Assembly (NCBI RefSeq): GCF_006538345.1 | Contig: NZ_BJKL01000012.1 | Span: 62,001 to 126,000, forward strand | Length of the DNA stretch: 64,000 nt | Direction: 5' to 3' | Source of the DNA: Alteromonas sp. KUL49 | GTDB lineage: Bacteria; Pseudomonadota; Gammaproteobacteria; Enterobacterales; Alteromonadaceae | In this document: piece after piece, positions 9,120 through 17,940 of the stretch | Position numbering within the stretch: the first letter of the stretch is position 1 | Layout: the number at the start of each line of letters is the position of its first letter | Notes under the pieces: model-generated | What the model saw: the letters and a program-made list of their open reading frames with translations, nothing else | Database searches by the model: none | What the model was told of the DNA's origin: nothing | Position numbers and translations under genes: made by a program

Positions 9120-9524
9120 CTACTTTATGTCTGACGCACGAAATGCGTGGGGCATTAACTCACCGATGGTTGTGGTATGAGTTTCGTCTTGTTGGGTGAC
9201 CATAATTACGGGTACATCATCGGTAGCAAATTCAACAATTTTTTGCCTACAGCCACCACATGGAAAACAAAAATCGTCATTAGGGCTGGCAATAACAATG
9301 GCTGTAATTCGTTTGTGCCCTTGTGTCACCATGTTGCCAATAGCACTCGCCTCAGCGCATTGTCCTAGTGGGTATGCCGCGCTCTCCACATTACAACCAC
9401 CGAGAATTTCGCTACTAGATGTTAATACTGCAGCACCAACATGAAATCCGGAGTAGGGGGCGTGTGAGTGTTTTTGCGCGTCTTTCGCAGTGGAAATGAG
9501 GGCGTCGAGAGTTTTTTTATCCAT
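9120..9524 (-). CDS. cdd: cytidine deaminase
   Basis: A 134-residue homotetramer-type cytidine deaminase that turns cytidine or deoxycytidine into uridine or deoxyuridine in pyrimidine salvage. The zinc and catalytic residues are visible: CAEASAIGNMV (Cys ligand plus catalytic Glu) and FPCGGCRQKIVEF (PCxxC, two more Cys ligands). The substrate-binding APYSGFHVGAAV and GGCNVESAAYP motifs are also present. Length is normal for the family. It stands alone and is divergent from nlpI. Confidence 0.95.
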   Translation of the reverse strand: MDKKTLDALISTAKDAQKHSHAPYSGFHVGAAVLTSSSEILGGCNVESAAYPLGQCAEASAIGNMVTQGHKRITAIVIASPNDDFCFPCGGCRQKIVEFATDDVPVIMVTQQDETHTTTIGELMPHAFRASDIK

Positions 9525-9652
9525 ATTAACCTTCGTGTGGCAATGTGCTGCTCTTTACTTTTATGTACAAATGAGAGAAGGTTGCGAGTCTACTCATCGC
9601 GTTCTAGAGTTTTCAGAGAGCGTCATTTTTTTAATTGTGAAATCTTTTTATC

Positions 9653-10555
9653 ATGCACAGAACAGTTCGTCCTCTCTTTTTTCTGATGTTCGTGGCAATC
9701 CTAGGTGGATGTGCGCAAACAACCGATGTCTCACAGCGCCCACAAATGGGTAATCTGTTACTCGCGGAGCCCGCACCTATAAACCCCCGTTCTGAAATGG
9801 CAATTGCTCGCTACAATCAGGTGATCATGAATGACGGATTAAGTGAAGAAGATCGCGCAGAGCTGCATTTTCAGCGTGGCATGCTGTACGACAGTGTGGG
9901 GCTGAGCGGGTTAGCTCAGTACGATTACAGTCGTGCAATTCAGCTTAACCCAACACTGGCTGAAGCCTACAACTCTATTGGAATTCATTTCATACAACAG
10001 TTGGATTTTATGCAGGCGTATGATGCCTTCGACTCCACGTTGGATATCGACCCCGAGTATGACTTTGCGTTTCTCAACCGAGGTATAGCACTTTATTACG
10101 GTGGCCGCGCAGAGTTAGCGGTGGAAGACCTCGATACTTTTTACGTCAAAGACGACAAAGACCCTTTCAGAGCGCTATGGGCTTACTTTGCAAACTATGA
10201 AGTTTCACCTGAACAAGGCCAACTATATTTGGCTAGAATTCGACCCGAATTAGCCAAGAATCACTGGGCGACGTCGCTGGTAGATTTATTTATGGGCACC
10301 GTTGGTGAGACTGACGTGCTGAATGAACTTCTTGTTGGTGTGCAGAGCCAAAAGGCGCTTACCGACCGACTGTGTGAAGCTTATTTTTATCTTGGTAAAT
10401 ACCACCGACAACAAGGTAACCGAGGTATTGCGTCTAATTACTTCAAGCTCGCTCTTAGTACAAATGTTTACGACTATGTCGAACACCGCTATGCACGCTT
10501 AGAATTAAACATCCTACGTGAAGCTAGCGCTCGAGCAGCGGCACAACCTAACTAA
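9653..10555 (+). CDS. nlpI: NlpI-like TPR lipoprotein
   Basis: A 300-residue outer-membrane lipoprotein with signal peptide and lipobox LGGC (Cys20). Tetratricopeptide repeats start near residue 60: ELHFQRGMLYDSVGLSGLAQ, then AYNSIGIHFIQQLDFMQAYD and FLNRGIALYYGGRAELAVED. In E. coli NlpI (294 residues) is an adaptor that brings peptidoglycan endopeptidases such as MepS to the protease Prc. Length and repeat layout match. NlpI usually lies next to pnp, which is not here. Instead the gene is followed after three bases by a Sel1-repeat/zinc-peptidase-like gene. Confidence 0.9.
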   Translation: MHRTVRPLFFLMFVAILGGCAQTTDVSQRPQMGNLLLAEPAPINPRSEMAIARYNQVIMNDGLSEEDRAELHFQRGMLYDSVGLSGLAQYDYSRAIQLNPTLAEAYNSIGIHFIQQLDFMQAYDAFDSTLDIDPEYDFAFLNRGIALYYGGRAELAVEDLDTFYVKDDKDPFRALWAYFANYEVSPEQGQLYLARIRPELAKNHWATSLVDLFMGTVGETDVLNELLVGVQSQKALTDRLCEAYFYLGKYHRQQGNRGIASNYFKLALSTNVYDYVEHRYARLELNILREASARAAAQPN

Positions 10556-10558
10556 GTA

Positions 10559-12085
10559 ATGCGTGGTTTAATTCTTGCCTTGCTATCACTACTTTTTATA
10601 AGTGGCGACTCGGGGCAATATCTCCCTCAACTGTTAGCAAACGCATCATCAATTATTCAGCGTGAGGGGCCAGCTAATAGGGTTTATCCATTATTGTGGA
10701 ATGGCGTGAGTCAAGATTCCATAGAGGCGAAGGAAACCTTTGTTGGCTACGCTAAACAACAAGAACAATCCGCACAAACAGCTTATTGGTTAAACAAGCT
10801 AGTAGAGCAAGATGCGCCAGAAGCAGCTTGGGCACTCTACCAACAAAACAGACACATACCGTCCTATGTAAAGTATTTGCAAGTTGCTGCTAAAGGCGGT
10901 GTACCAGAAGCTCAGCTGATATACGCCATGAGCTTAAACGAACCTGCACAACGAGAATTTTGGCTCAAAGAAGCAGCCGAAAAAGGTTTTGTCGCCGCCC
11001 AAACGGCGTTGGCTGATTGGTATCTTTTGCAGCAACAACCTCAAAAAGCAAAACCTTGGCTGGCAAAGACAGCGTCGCTTGATACCCAGAGTGCTTTTAA
11101 ATACGGTAGGCTGCTATGGAGTGAGCAGTCTTTTGACGAAGCTCGAGAATGGTTGAATCGCTCTGCGCTAGAGGGTAACACTCAAGCTAAGAGATTCGTT
11201 AGTCTGATCAATTCATATCAGATAAACACGCCTGAGCAGGTAGGGGCATACACCTGGCCTGAGGACAAACAATGTCATCAGAGGATTCAACTGTTTGCTA
11301 CTTCGTTATCAACCCTCGCTCGGGCTGATGACCTTTACAACAAGTACCAAAACGACCCGCGTTTAGTTAGTCTCTCCCTATGCGTGGCGCCCCCTGTTTG
11401 GCTGGAACAAGATATTCTCTCATGCTCTGATAATTTCCAAGGTCAGGGACGGCTGGGGTGCGATATAACGCCCTTAGCCCCCGCAATTGATCAACGAAAT
11501 ATAAGTCACGCGGTTGTCGTCGCTGACCAAGGAAAAGCCAACATCAACAACGGCGTTATGTACTTAGATTTAAGTGATGCTTATTCTGTGTTTGTGCATG
11601 AGCTTGCTCACTTTGCCGGCTTCATCGATGAATACCCACTGAGTCGAATGGCGGCTAGACGTTATTGCAGTGATGGCTTCGGCATTCAAAATTTACCTAT
11701 ACAACCACCCAATATTGTTTTCGATGGGCAACTTACCTATATGCCTCAGTCGACGCTAAACCAATGGGTGACGCTACGGCCCTCAGTCGTGATCGCAGAG
11801 AGCAAAACCTGCGATGCAATTGGTATAAAAGCATATAAACCTAGCGGCGAGATTACGTTCATGGAGCACCATGACAGTGGAGTGATACCTCCTTTGTATT
11901 TAGCGTTGTGGGAAGCGCAATTAGCGATACCAGAGGTTCAAAGACCCATATCAATGAATCTCTTTCAAAGTTTTCATGCCAAGGGCCAGCAGGTGGAAGC
12001 GGGGTATTGGCTTGGGCGCTATCAAATCGCGACCAAGCCAATCACAGATGAAGAGCACACAGCGGGAATAGAGTCCGCTATTTAG
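10559..12085 (+). CDS. Sel1-like repeat protein with C-terminal M64-like zinc peptidase motif
   Basis: A 508-residue protein with a short hydrophobic start (MRGLILALLSLLFISG), probably exported. Residues about 85-215 are Sel1-type helical repeats (AAKGGVPEAQLIYAMSL, AAEKGFVAAQTALADWYL, SALEGNTQAKRF). The C-terminal domain carries FVHELAHFAGFIDEYPL. His347, Glu348 and His351 form HExxH, and the DEY that follows resembles the peptidase family M64 motif HExGHxxxxLxDEY. A third ligand near 357 fits HExxHxxGxxD. The start lies three bases after the nlpI stop, so the two genes are probably co-transcribed. The protease call comes from the motif only. Its stop overlaps the end of convergent cysZ by three or four bases. 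Confidence 0.75.
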   Translation: MRGLILALLSLLFISGDSGQYLPQLLANASSIIQREGPANRVYPLLWNGVSQDSIEAKETFVGYAKQQEQSAQTAYWLNKLVEQDAPEAAWALYQQNRHIPSYVKYLQVAAKGGVPEAQLIYAMSLNEPAQREFWLKEAAEKGFVAAQTALADWYLLQQQPQKAKPWLAKTASLDTQSAFKYGRLLWSEQSFDEAREWLNRSALEGNTQAKRFVSLINSYQINTPEQVGAYTWPEDKQCHQRIQLFATSLSTLARADDLYNKYQNDPRLVSLSLCVAPPVWLEQDILSCSDNFQGQGRLGCDITPLAPAIDQRNISHAVVVADQGKANINNGVMYLDLSDAYSVFVHELAHFAGFIDEYPLSRMAARRYCSDGFGIQNLPIQPPNIVFDGQLTYMPQSTLNQWVTLRPSVVIAESKTCDAIGIKAYKPSGEITFMEHHDSGVIPPLYLALWEAQLAIPEVQRPISMNLFQSFHAKGQQVEAGYWLGRYQIATKPITDEEHTAGIESAI

Positions 12086-12837
12086 TTCTGCGTTGTGCTC
12101 ATCAAGGCATCTTTTTTGAGTTCGTCCACCCACATTGCGGTAGCACCACAAATGGCTACAGGCATCACGATAAAGTTAACGATGGGGATAAGCGAAAATA
12201 TATTCACCATGATACCAAATGGCATCACTAGCCCTTTGCGCGTTGCCAAATGAGTGCGCATCTTCTTGAAGTCGACTTTGTGATTATCATAAGGGTAGTC
12301 ACAGTATTGAATCGACATCATCCATGCTGAAAACAAAAACCAGATGACTTGCCCGATAACAGGAAGAAAGAAAAACATCAGTAAAAATAGAATAGCGCGA
12401 GGTAAGTACCAAATGAATTTCGCGAGTTCCCGTTTGAGCATACGTGGTACATCTTTAATTAAAGACATAAGCCCATCATCACCCAATGATTGACCCGTAA
12501 GATGACGTTCAACTTTCTCAGATAAGATGCCGTTAAATGGTGCCGCAATCCAGTTGGCTAAGGTGCCGAATATAAGCGCAAACATCAACAACACACTGAT
12601 CACAGCCAATGGCCAAAGAAAATAAAGCAACACCGTTTTGAGTCCGCCAAGCCAGTCAGGGACAAAACCCACCAAATATTCGATACCTGCCGAGATTTGA
12701 CCAAACAGTAAATAAAATGCCGCAGCAAACAAAACTAAGTTTATCGCTAGCGGAACAAATACAAAGCGCTTTAGCCCTTTAGTACGGATTAGCGTAAACC
12801 CTTCAGTAAAATAGTAAATGCCACTGCGTGACGACAT
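12082..12837 (-). CDS. cysZ: CysZ-like sulfate transporter / EI24 family membrane protein
   Basis: A 251-residue integral membrane protein of the CysZ family, which brings sulfate into the cell for cysteine synthesis. It starts SGIYYFTEGFTLIRTKGLKRFVFVPLAINL, and has long hydrophobic helices at about 25-50, 65-100 and 145-175 and a last pair near 205-235. It has a good ribosome binding site (AAGGAG) before ATG 12837. In E. coli cysZ is next to zipA and ligA. Here smc lies between them and cysZ points away. Confidence 0.88.
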   Translation of the reverse strand: MSSRSGIYYFTEGFTLIRTKGLKRFVFVPLAINLVLFAAAFYLLFGQISAGIEYLVGFVPDWLGGLKTVLLYFLWPLAVISVLLMFALIFGTLANWIAAPFNGILSEKVERHLTGQSLGDDGLMSLIKDVPRMLKRELAKFIWYLPRAILFLLMFFFLPVIGQVIWFLFSAWMMSIQYCDYPYDNHKVDFKKMRTHLATRKGLVMPFGIMVNIFSLIPIVNFIVMPVAICGATAMWVDELKKDALMSTTQN

Positions 12838-13075
12838 GCTAACTCCTTAGCTATTCAAACAAGACTCGCCCAGTATACCCGTGGTGAGTTTAAGAGGTGA
12901 AATGGTAATTGTTACAAGCTATTAGATTTGATAGAGTCAAAAATAACAATAACAATTATTAGAACACGCGCGGCATGTACATTGCCAAATTTGCGAGAAC
13001 TCCGTTTCCAAATAGTAACTTATCAATAAGCCTTCAATGCTTGCTTTTTTTCTTTGGTAATAGCAGGAGACTACC

Positions 13076-16000
13076 TTGCGCCTGAAGAAAATTAAGCTCG
13101 CCGGCTTTAAGTCTTTTGTAGAACCCACTTCTATTCCATTTCCAGGTGAAATGACAGCCATTGTGGGTCCAAACGGGTGCGGAAAATCCAATGTTATCGA
13201 TGCCGTGCGTTGGGTTTTAGGCGAAAGCTCGGCTAAAAACCTCCGTGGTGACGCAATGACCGACGTTATTTTTAACGGATCGTCTTCTCGCAAACCAGTA
13301 GGGCAATGTTCGGTTGAGCTTGTCTTTGATAATTCATCCGGACGTATCGCCGGAGAATTTGCCGGATACAATGAATTAGCGGTTAAACGCTTGGTGACTC
13401 GTGATGCGACGTCTACCTATTTTCTCAACGGGACTAAGTGCCGTCGTCGAGATGTTACTGATTTGTTCCTTGGCACGGGTTTAGGTCCTCGCTCATACGC
13501 AATTATCGAACAGGGAATGATTTCTCGATTAATTGAATCTAAACCACAAGAGCTTCGCGTATTTATTGAGGAAGCGGCGGGTATTTCAAAATACAAAGAA
13601 CGTCGACGAGAAACAGAAAATCGCATTAGGCACACTGTCGATAATTTAGACAGGCTCAATGATGTTCGTGAGGAGCTTGGTCAGCAAATAGAAAAACTGC
13701 GCCGCCAGGCGGCTGCTGCGACCCGTTATAAAACCCTTCGCGCGTCCGCTCGTGAGCTGAAAGGCCAACTCACTGCACTTAAATTCTTAAAGAATAGTGA
13801 ACACATTGAGACGTTGCAAAAGCAGCAACAATCTCAGCAACAAGAATTAGACACACTGATTGCAAAACAACAGGGCGATGAGGCTGGACTTCACTCTTAT
13901 CGAGAGCAACAAAATCTGCTTAAAGTTTCCATCGATGAAATTCAGCAAAAGATCTTTTCGTTAAGCACTTCAATTACTCGTATAGAACAAGATACGCTGC
14001 ATGGTCAGCAGCGCAAAAAAGATATCAATACTGAGCTCGATGGATTGTCTTCGCAGTTACAGGCACTGTTAGCATCCATGGAAGAGGCTGAACAAGCATT
14101 GAATGTGTCGAACGAACAACTCGAACTCATAGAGCCAGAACTCGCTCTGAAGGAAGCTCAGTTAGAACAGAGCAAGGATAACTTGGAAGACGCTGAAGAG
14201 TCTCTTAGGCATTACAATACAGAGGCTCGGGAAAGAGAACAAACCTTTCATCGTTTAAAACAAGAAGTACAGCAGTATCACAGTAAAATCCAGTCGATAA
14301 TGAGCATGCAGTTACGCACAACTCAACGTATCAGCGAGCTTAAAGAAGAACAACGTTCTGTATCTGATGATACGTTATTAATGCAGATAGAAGAGGCCCA
14401 AGCACTAAAAGAGAGTGCACAGGAACAGTATGAAATGGCCCGTCAGTCCCTTGCCGAGAGCGAGGAAGCAGAGCGCCTTGCTAAAGCTTCTCTTGAGCAT
14501 GTTTCGCAACAGTATCAATCGACAAATGGCGAACTTCAGGGAATCAACTCCACACTAAAAGCCTTAGAAGCCCTGCAGCAAGATGCATCGCAAAATAGTA
14601 AACCGCTACACGACGACTTGTCGTTAATATGGACACATTTAGGGGTACCAGAAGAGTGGGCCTTTGCTACCGAGGTCGTTTTAAACCATTTGCATCAGCC
14701 TTACATGGCTTCGTCATTAACTACACCAGAGTTGGCTGATTTAAATAATCAGCTTCCAACGGGGCGACCCGTTTTTTCAGCAGTGTCATTTACCAACGTA
14801 AAACAAGCAGGCACCTTAGCATCTGTAATGACGGCTGATAATATTCCTGCGTTCTTTAATCGTATCTGGCTTAGTGAAAACCTTGATGAGGCTAAGCAAA
14901 AAGTCACTTCTTTTTCACCGCAGCATCAAGAGCGAAGCGCTATTACTCGTCAGGGGGAATGGTTCAATAGTGACTGGATAGTCTGTGGGCAAGAGTCGCA
15001 GGGCGAGGGCGTACTGCAGCGAGCGGCTAAGATTAGAGAGTTGCAAGCAGAGCAAGCCGTGGCTGAGGAGCGCTTATCACATTTACATGATGAAAAAGCG
15101 CTAAGCACCGAAATGTTAGATAACGCGAGCGCAGTAAAAAATTCAGTCTTTAAAAGCAGTCAAGACGCGCAGTATGCAGTTCAGCAAGCGTCTCATAGTG
15201 TAGGGTTATTAGAGCACCAGCTCAAGCAACAAACCGCACGTCTTACGAATATTGAAGAATCATTAATCAAACAAGAAGCGCAACTTGAAGAAGAGAAAGA
15301 GCAGCTAGAAATCTTGTCTGAAACTCTTGAGATTCAAGAAGCGGAGTTGATGGAGCATCAAGAACTAGTAGAGTCCTCGCTTAATCAACGAACTGAGCTC
15401 GAACAAAAAGTTGCGAACTACCGTGGAATTGTTGAAAACACCACACAAGAAAATCATACGCTGGCATTGAAGTGTCAACAGCTTGAGAATCAACGTTTGT
15501 TGTATCAACAGCAAATAACTCGAAACCAACGACAAAAAGACGAATACCTCGCTCGCCAAACAACCTTGTCAAAAGAGTTAGAAGCGCTAAATGCGCCTCA
15601 AGCTTCACAGCAGGAACAGTTGCAACAACTGCTAGAGGACAAAGCGATTGAAGAGGAAAACCGCGCAGAGCTTCAAATACAACAAGAAGAGATTGGTAAT
15701 CTATTGCGCCAAACCCAAAGCGATCATCAAATAATCGCAAAGGACATACAAGCAAGAAGCGCGCAGCTGGAAAAATTGAATATTGATATTGAAGGCTACC
15801 GTGTTCGCGGTACCACTATCCTTGAGCAACTCGAAGAAACCAAACAGTCTCTTCGCAGTGTCCTCGATACATTACCCGAAAACGCCGAAGAAGACGCGTG
15901 GCAGCAAGAATTAGACAAAGTGCAAGCCGGCCTGGCTAGATTAGGTGCTGTAAACCTAGCCGCAGTAGAAGAATTTGAAGTTCAATCGGAGCGTAAAAAC

Positions 16001-16555
16001 CATCTAGATACTCAGCATAATGACTTGAGTGAAGCTCTGGATACATTGCAAACGGCTATTCGCAAAATAGACAAAGAAACTCGTTCACGGTTCTCAAACA
16101 CGTTTGAACAAGTTAATGAAGACCTTAAGAACTTGTTTCCGAAAGTCTTCGGCGGTGGTTCAGCTTACCTGGCATTAACTGATGACGACCTTTTAGAAAC
16201 CGGCGTAACTATCATGGCTCGTCCTCCGGGTAAGAAAAATAGCACAATTCATTTGTTAAGCGGTGGAGAAAAAGCGTTAACCGCTTTATCATTGGTATTC
16301 GCGATTTTTAGACTGAATCCGGCACCCTTTTGTTTGCTCGATGAAGTTGACGCTCCATTGGATGACGCTAACGTGGGGCGCTTCTGTAAGCTTGTGTCTG
16401 AAATGTCACAAACCGTACAGTTTATCTATATAACCCATAATAAAATAGCGATGGAAATGGCAAGTCACTTAACTGGGGTTACCATGGCAGAACCTGGTGT
16501 GTCACGTATGGTAGCAGTTGATGTGGACGAGGCTATAGCCTTCGCAGAAGCATAA
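13076..16555 (+). CDS. smc: chromosome segregation protein SMC
   Basis: A 1159-residue structural-maintenance-of-chromosomes ATPase that loops and compacts DNA in the nucleoid. Walker A is GPNGCGKS (31-38). Long glutamine/glutamate-rich coiled coils run from about 170 to 500 and 660 to 1000, with a hinge between them. The C-terminal head has the ABC signature LLSGGEKALTAL near 1060 and Walker B FCLLDEVDAPLDDANV. The start is TTG at 13076, supported by AGGAGA at 13065-13070 and the family-typical N-terminus MRLKKIKLAGFKSF. No scpA/scpB partner is in the window. zipA follows after 19 bases. Confidence 0.97.
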   Translation: MRLKKIKLAGFKSFVEPTSIPFPGEMTAIVGPNGCGKSNVIDAVRWVLGESSAKNLRGDAMTDVIFNGSSSRKPVGQCSVELVFDNSSGRIAGEFAGYNELAVKRLVTRDATSTYFLNGTKCRRRDVTDLFLGTGLGPRSYAIIEQGMISRLIESKPQELRVFIEEAAGISKYKERRRETENRIRHTVDNLDRLNDVREELGQQIEKLRRQAAAATRYKTLRASARELKGQLTALKFLKNSEHIETLQKQQQSQQQELDTLIAKQQGDEAGLHSYREQQNLLKVSIDEIQQKIFSLSTSITRIEQDTLHGQQRKKDINTELDGLSSQLQALLASMEEAEQALNVSNEQLELIEPELALKEAQLEQSKDNLEDAEESLRHYNTEAREREQTFHRLKQEVQQYHSKIQSIMSMQLRTTQRISELKEEQRSVSDDTLLMQIEEAQALKESAQEQYEMARQSLAESEEAERLAKASLEHVSQQYQSTNGELQGINSTLKALEALQQDASQNSKPLHDDLSLIWTHLGVPEEWAFATEVVLNHLHQPYMASSLTTPELADLNNQLPTGRPVFSAVSFTNVKQAGTLASVMTADNIPAFFNRIWLSENLDEAKQKVTSFSPQHQERSAITRQGEWFNSDWIVCGQESQGEGVLQRAAKIRELQAEQAVAEERLSHLHDEKALSTEMLDNASAVKNSVFKSSQDAQYAVQQASHSVGLLEHQLKQQTARLTNIEESLIKQEAQLEEEKEQLEILSETLEIQEAELMEHQELVESSLNQRTELEQKVANYRGIVENTTQENHTLALKCQQLENQRLLYQQQITRNQRQKDEYLARQTTLSKELEALNAPQASQQEQLQQLLEDKAIEEENRAELQIQQEEIGNLLRQTQSDHQIIAKDIQARSAQLEKLNIDIEGYRVRGTTILEQLEETKQSLRSVLDTLPENAEEDAWQQELDKVQAGLARLGAVNLAAVEEFEVQSERKNHLDTQHNDLSEALDTLQTAIRKIDKETRSRFSNTFEQVNEDLKNLFPKVFGGGSAYLALTDDDLLETGVTIMARPPGKKNSTIHLLSGGEKALTALSLVFAIFRLNPAPFCLLDEVDAPLDDANVGRFCKLVSEMSQTVQFIYITHNKIAMEMASHLTGVTMAEPGVSRMVAVDVDEAIAFAEA

Positions 16556-16574
16556 AAAAGGGCATAAAAGCTAA

Positions 16575-17813
16575 ATGGAAGATGAATTACGTTTGTCACT
16601 CTTGTTTATCGGTGCATGTTTTATTGTTGCCGTGTTGGCGCACGGGATGTGGAAAATCAGAAAAAATGCTGCGCAAGAACGACAATCTAGAATAGAACCC
16701 AAAGATCTTTCTAGTGATGAATATGCGTCTGAAGATACAGAATCGCTAGATGAGACTGAAAAGCCTCAATTTGATGATTTAGGTATAGGTGCGGTGCGAG
16801 TTGTCTCGCAAGAAACAGTGCTTGAACCTGAGATCGAAGAAGAAAGTGAGGCATCAGTGGTAGATACACCACCACTAGATGATATTCCTTCAATTGACGA
16901 TGAGTCACTCGCCTCATCAATTGATGAAGAGAAAACTGCTGATACTGAAATCAAGGAAACGGTAGCTGAACCCAAGCTATATGGTTCGGTAGTTTCCAAC
17001 CCAAAACCTCATATGCGCGGTCAATCAGAGAATGTTGACTCGTCTAACGTAGCACAGTTTCCTGAACCACCAGGCTATCTGCTTAAAGAAGAAGCATCGG
17101 CTCCCATTGAAACACCGCCAGAGCCAATAATTGAAACTATTGAAGACGATTTTAGCCTAGACGCACAGTCAGCAAAACCTGCAGAGCGTACCCCAGATGG
17201 CTTGGGCGAAAGAGCAAAACGATTGGTGAAAGGTAAGCGTCAAAAGGCAACGTCACGTCAAAGACAGGAGCCGTCATTGGGTGACGATCAAATGAACATG
17301 TTTGAACAAGCAGAAGAGCAAACAGAGCACGCGAAGCGAGCGAATAGCGCTCCTTCAAAAGCGCCAAGTGCACCTGTTGCAGACCAAGAAGTCTTGGTGC
17401 TCAATGTAAGAGCGCCAGACGGCGAGGCAATCGCAGGCGCAGCTCTGTTACCCATGCTACTCACGCTAGGCTTAAAGTTTGGAGATCAAGACATCTTTCA
17501 TCGACATGCAAATGCTAATGGAAAAGGTCCTGTATTGTTTAGTTTGGCCAATATGTTCAAACCTGGCGTGTTCGACATAGACAATCTTGAAAACTTTTCA
17601 ACACAAGGCGTGTCGTTGTTCATGATTTTGCCTATTGAAGGCGATCCACATCAAGTATTTAACATGATGCACAATGCGGCGCGAAAACTCGCTGATGAAT
17701 TCGGCGCTCAAGTCCTTGACGGCAGGCGTAGTGTGCTAACGAAGCAAGGTTTACAGCAATACGTAGAGAAAATTCGTGAGTTTGAACGAAAGCGAATGAT
17801 AGCTAAGCACTAG
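16575..17813 (+). CDS. zipA: cell division protein ZipA
   Basis: A 412-residue inner-membrane division protein that anchors FtsZ filaments. It has an N-terminal membrane anchor (LSLLFIGACFIVAVLAHGMW), then a long acidic, proline-rich linker (residues about 35-265), then the FtsZ-binding ZipA domain (about 268-405: VLVLNVRAPDGEAIAGAALL, GPVLFSLANMFKPGVFD and QGVSLFMILP). The linker is variable in the family, so its length is not a concern. It lies 19 bases after smc and is probably transcribed with it. Confidence 0.95.
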   Translation: MEDELRLSLLFIGACFIVAVLAHGMWKIRKNAAQERQSRIEPKDLSSDEYASEDTESLDETEKPQFDDLGIGAVRVVSQETVLEPEIEEESEASVVDTPPLDDIPSIDDESLASSIDEEKTADTEIKETVAEPKLYGSVVSNPKPHMRGQSENVDSSNVAQFPEPPGYLLKEEASAPIETPPEPIIETIEDDFSLDAQSAKPAERTPDGLGERAKRLVKGKRQKATSRQRQEPSLGDDQMNMFEQAEEQTEHAKRANSAPSKAPSAPVADQEVLVLNVRAPDGEAIAGAALLPMLLTLGLKFGDQDIFHRHANANGKGPVLFSLANMFKPGVFDIDNLENFSTQGVSLFMILPIEGDPHQVFNMMHNAARKLADEFGAQVLDGRRSVLTKQGLQQYVEKIREFERKRMIAKH

Positions 17814-17823
17814 CTGGTTCTAT

Positions 17824-17850
17824 TAGCACGTATAATAATCGTACGTGCTA
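17824..17850 (+). terminator. hairpin after zipA
   Basis: TAGCACGTA (17824-17832) and TACGTGCTA (17842-17850) form a perfect 9-bp stem with a 9-base loop, ten bases past the zipA stop. Only a weak T-rich stretch follows. It would separate zipA from the ligase gene. Confidence 0.45.
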
Positions 17851-17940
17851 TCGTATTCTTCGTTATCAAAGGTTCAGACCTGAATAGGAATAGGGTAAAA
17901 TTACTTAAGCAATAATTTTTACTCGGTTCATCACGCCTAC

